Source: Thermoflexus sp042408815
Lineage (GTDB): Bacteria; Chloroflexota; Anaerolineae; Thermoflexales; Thermoflexaceae
Assembly (NCBI RefSeq): GCF_042408815.1
Contig: NZ_JBHOQR010000002.1
Location: 62,001-126,000 of the forward strand
Direction: 5' to 3'
DNA length: 64,000 nt
Of this stretch, positions 62,401 to 64,000 are shown one piece after another. The position numbers were made by a program, and so were the translations under genes. The notes under the pieces were generated by a model that worked only from the letters and a program-made list of their open reading frames with translations, did no database searches and was not told the DNA's origin. Position 1 is the first letter of the stretch. Every line of letters begins with the position of its first letter.

Positions 62401-62643
62401 CTCTTCGGGCCTCCTTCCGAACAGCGGGACATTCAAGCCCACCCGCGGCTCGCCGGACCATGGGATGGGGGGAGGGAAGCCAGCGATCGTCCCCTGCCAG
62501 CGGGCGCGCAACACCTGCCCAGTTACCCCCAGCCCGAGCAGCCCGAGGCTGATCAGCAGCAGACCCAACCCGATCCGAAACCAACCTCGCCATCGATCCT
62601 GGAGAACCACCATAGGCCTTGCTTCCCTGAGCCGAAACTTCAC
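59449..62643 (-). CDS. fusion of a GH-A-like glycosidase domain with an O-antigen ligase/polymerase
   Basis: A 1064-residue membrane protein. After one N-terminal helix (about 22-45), residues 65-400 form a clan GH-A-like barrel (GH39/GH5 type) with the acid/base motif FYQIWDEPNL (Glu182). At the usual nucleophile strand it reads KPIWASHWGW with His303 where a Glu is expected. Residues 405-560 look like a beta-sandwich. The rest has about twelve helices of the Wzy/WaaL family, with GPFGSPNNLALYLGR and HPHNIFLDFWARTG (from 972). The start is a GTG at 62643, with GGAGAG 8 bases upstream. It probably builds or transfers surface polysaccharide; the barrel may only bind glycan. Confidence 0.75.
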   Translation of the reverse strand: MKFRLREARPMVVLQDRWRGWFRIGLGLLLISLGLLGLGVTGQVLRARWQGTIAGFPPPIPWSGEPRVGLNVPLFGRRPEERRRDLEQIRALGIPRIRVFFPWPAIQPERDRWDWTEADRVMAEVRAAGLELVAVLGDSPEWAARRRGPMAPPLDPADFARFAGAFAARYGRWVRFYQIWDEPNLTIGWGGEPPDPSAYAALLQQAAVAIRTADPDAWIVLAGLAPTVERGPGNLADWLFLERLYQLGAREFFDIVAAKPYGFDTGPDDRRVDPEVLNFSRAILLREVMIRYGDEGKPIWASHWGWNALPPGWSGRPSIWGQVDEATQARYIQEAIARVRREWPWMGTMFLETWRPETSPDDPRWGFALVDPSGRLRPAAEALRTAVSSAPFTPGYYPASVPQEGNEGRAYGPPPGATYEGAWRFSALGADIGREEGDRLSFVFEGTGLALRVRRGGYRAHLYVWVDGQPANRLPRDARGAYLILTSPDYATPEVVTIPVAEGLPYGPHTVRVEAERGWGQWALVGWSVAGVQPDLFRYRLALGLSLLGIGMGGWLVIAGTIQSRRSAVRSIRKFAGSMAHRLGLWGAWGLSGLVYAGMWWISWEPWGLQRGGELRWLGLGLILSGLFYLAPRVALTALAALLLLVVLVRRPSLGLALIAFWAPFYLYPKPFFQKAFPMNELMLLLTAVAGLLHLGIRVGRGRRIAWAWEPADRWMLVFFGAATLSTALAAFQRVAWREWRMVILEPLLFYAMARAMRPPRAEWEGVLQAFLLGGIGAAGVGLMQGITGMGWITGEAGARCMRGPFGSPNNLALYLGRVFPFLLALTLAGRSPRGRLFAGLGLLLVGIASMGTCSEGAAFLGIPAVLITMGGLWLRDRWGRLSRRARWGLGILALSAAMGLGGLLGPRVGEALTRRASTPGSTVFFRLRLWASTLDLIREHPLFGVGPDNFLYWYRSRYIRPDAWQEPNLSHPHNIFLDFWARTGLLGLIAGLAWQVLFWQGIRRSEVSRDPWRWGAAGAMADTLAHGMVDNGFFLVDLAFAFMIVFYTGLQSPKAPIDLEQGE

Positions 62644-62713
62644 GAAATGGGCTCTCCGAAGTGGCTACTGGAGGTTCCAAGGAGGCGCGGAAACATGGAG
62701 CATCCTGGACCCA

Positions 62714-63643
62714 TCACGCCCGGAGGAGGTTCCGCACCACGAACCAGACATTCGCGGGGCGTTCTCCCAGGCGCCGCATGAAATAGGGATACCACTCCGT
62801 CCCGTAGGGCACATATACCCGGACGGTGTATCCTTGGCGTGCCAGGGAGAGCTGGAGATCGCGGCGGATCCCATAGAGCATCTGGAACTCGAAGGCATCA
62901 CGGGGGACTTCCCACTCCGCGATCCGGCGCAGCGCGTGCTGGATGATCCGCTCATCATGGGTGGCGATCGCCACGTAAGCGCCTCGCCGCCGCGCCTCCG
63001 CGGAGAGCAATCGCTCCATCAGTCGCACATAGCTCGCATCCACATCCCGTTTGCGGGGGTAGGCGATGTGCGGCGGCTCCTGATAGGCCCCCTTGCACAA
63101 ACGAATCCGGGCAATCCCCTCTTCGATCAGGCGCTCCACGTCCTCCCTGCTTCGATACAGGTAGGCCTGGATCGCAACCCGGGTGTTGGGATACTGCGGG
63201 GCGAGCCGCCGATACAGCCTCAGGGTGCGCTCCGTGTAAACGCTGCTCTCCATATCGATCTCCACCACGGTCCCGACCTGGGCCGCCCGCTCGATCACCC
63301 GCCGCAGGTTCCCCTCGCAGATCTCCTCCCCAATATCCAGGCCCAGGTGGGTCAGCTTCACCGCGAGATGGGGCCGCATCCCCAGTGCGGCCAGGTGGTC
63401 CAGGGCGAGCCAGTAATCCTCAGTGGCCCGCATCGCATCGGCAGCGGATTCCACGTTTTCCCCCAGATGGTCCAGGATCCCCCCGATCCCCATGGCCTCC
63501 AGCTCACGGATGGCTCGCAGGCCGTCCTCCAGCCTCTCGCCGGCCACAAAGCGCGAGGCGGCCCGCCATACGAACCCCCAGCGCATGACCCGCTCCTTCA
63601 TCATCCGGTTCCGGGAAAGCGAGACGAAGAGGGCGCGCCACAT
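62714..63643 (-). CDS. proline dehydrogenase (monofunctional)
   Basis: A 309-residue FAD enzyme of the PRODH family. Its (beta/alpha)8 barrel shows HLAVKLTHLGLDI, VEIDMESSVYTE, RIRLCKGAYQEP, FEFQMLYGIR and the C-terminal YFMRRLGERPANVWF, where the paired arginines bind proline. Length fits the monofunctional type (about 300 residues) of Deinococcus-Thermus and Chloroflexota. It oxidises proline to pyrroline-5-carboxylate, passing electrons to quinone. The start is ATG 63643; alternative Met codons follow at residues 14, 15 and 20. No pyrroline-5-carboxylate dehydrogenase gene is adjacent. Confidence 0.93.
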   Translation of the reverse strand: MWRALFVSLSRNRMMKERVMRWGFVWRAASRFVAGERLEDGLRAIRELEAMGIGGILDHLGENVESAADAMRATEDYWLALDHLAALGMRPHLAVKLTHLGLDIGEEICEGNLRRVIERAAQVGTVVEIDMESSVYTERTLRLYRRLAPQYPNTRVAIQAYLYRSREDVERLIEEGIARIRLCKGAYQEPPHIAYPRKRDVDASYVRLMERLLSAEARRRGAYVAIATHDERIIQHALRRIAEWEVPRDAFEFQMLYGIRRDLQLSLARQGYTVRVYVPYGTEWYPYFMRRLGERPANVWFVVRNLLRA

Positions 63644-63685
63644 AGAAACCCCCTGATGTCGAGGATGAGGCCTGGGCCACGTGGC

Positions 63686-64000
63686 TCACCGCCGGAAATA
63701 GGCTTCCAGGACCTCCCGGGCCACTGGCGCTGCGTTCTGAGAACCCTCCCCTCCATTCCAGATGAAAACCAGGATGGCGATCTCCGGCGCCTCTGCGGGC
63801 GCGAAGGCCACAAACCAGGCATGGCTGGGCAGCCGCCGTCCAGCGCACAGCCCCAGGCGAAGGGCTAGATCATCACAGAACTCCGCCGTGCCGGTCTTGC
63901 CGGCGATTCGGACCCCTGGGATCTGGGCCCGGACAGCGGTCCCCCGCTCCACGGCGGCCACCATTCCATCCCGAACCACCGCCAGATGCTCCGGCGCAAT
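63686..64000 (-). CDS. penicillin-binding protein 2-like transpeptidase, C-terminal part
   Basis: The frame is open from the right edge to its stop, so about 104 C-terminal residues are visible. VRDGMVAAVERGTAV and the KTG-box GKTGTAEF are diagnostic of class B penicillin-binding protein transpeptidase domains, and HAWFVAFAPAEAPEIAILV follows as in PBP2/FtsI. It cross-links peptidoglycan on the outer face of the membrane. PBP2 (elongation) and FtsI (division) cannot be told apart from this piece. The ProDH gene lies 42 bases downstream on the same strand. Confidence 0.85.
   Translation of the reverse strand: MAPEHLAVVRDGMVAAVERGTAVRAQIPGVRIAGKTGTAEFCDDLALRLGLCAGRRLPSHAWFVAFAPAEAPEIAILVFIWNGGEGSQNAAPVAREVLEAYFRR

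Noticed and set aside
1..64000. tRNA, rRNA, tmRNA or insertion-sequence genes.
   Set aside because: I found no cloverleaf with a TTCGA arm, no rRNA stretch and no transposase; a covariance-model search would be needed to exclude a missed small RNA.

Overview
This is a GC-rich bacterial chromosome segment with Arg/Glu-rich proteins. It carries many lipoproteins with Thr-Pro linkers, a multi-pass glycosyltransferase-like protein, a cysteine desulfurase-like protein and a lipoprotein alpha-2-macroglobulin. This mix suggests a thermophilic Chloroflexota lineage (Anaerolineae/Thermoflexia-like). That is an inference from gene content and composition only; the window has no rRNA or other marker that would settle it. 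I saw no tRNA, CRISPR array or insertion sequence.

Layout. 1-6.2 kb: a membrane protein end, a GT-C-like protein, a class V aminotransferase of the cysteine desulfurase-like family, the rRNA methyltransferase RlmI and an ABC1/UbiB-type kinase. 6.3-8.1 kb: a small protein, then a single Xer-type tyrosine recombinase whose upstream region holds a 28-bp near-palindrome with the 11-6-11 layout of a dif site. 8.1-18.4 kb: a carbohydrate locus with a GH31 alpha-glucosidase, an MFS transporter, a binding-protein/two-permease sugar importer, a GH65-like hydrolase and a LacI repressor, with LacI-type palindromes at two promoters. 18.7-21.8 kb: enoyl-CoA hydratase, cupin, transaldolase and superoxide dismutase.

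22.0-34.3 kb is a block of its own. It has a decayed thiol peroxidase gene at one edge, then a minus-strand set of two acyl-CoA ligases and a complete branched-chain-type ABC importer, led by a 1132-residue BTAD/SARP-AAA-TPR regulator. It looks like an acquired or rearranged module for uptake and CoA activation of a carboxylic acid.

34.7-44.1 kb: a ParB-like protein, then from a strong promoter a second, different Liv importer (G-F-H-M-K), followed by a glutamine synthetase-like ligase, a FluG-N-terminus-like amidohydrolase and a gamma-glutamyl hydrolase of the PuuD/C26 type. Together these read as import and gamma-glutamyl processing of an amine or amino acid.

44-64 kb: a histidine kinase/Nudix/hydrolase operon, a UbiA prenyltransferase, an AAA ATPase, smpB, an MscS channel, a Thr-Pro lipoprotein and a 1981-residue alpha-2-macroglobulin with a CTEQ thioester. 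Then come a protein fusing a glycosidase-like domain to an O-antigen ligase/polymerase, a proline dehydrogenase, and the C-terminus of a PBP2-like transpeptidase running off the right edge.

A recurring feature is long GC-rich stem-loops without a following T-run. One lies directly behind each of the three substrate-binding-protein genes, and others lie behind sodA and the macroglobulin gene.
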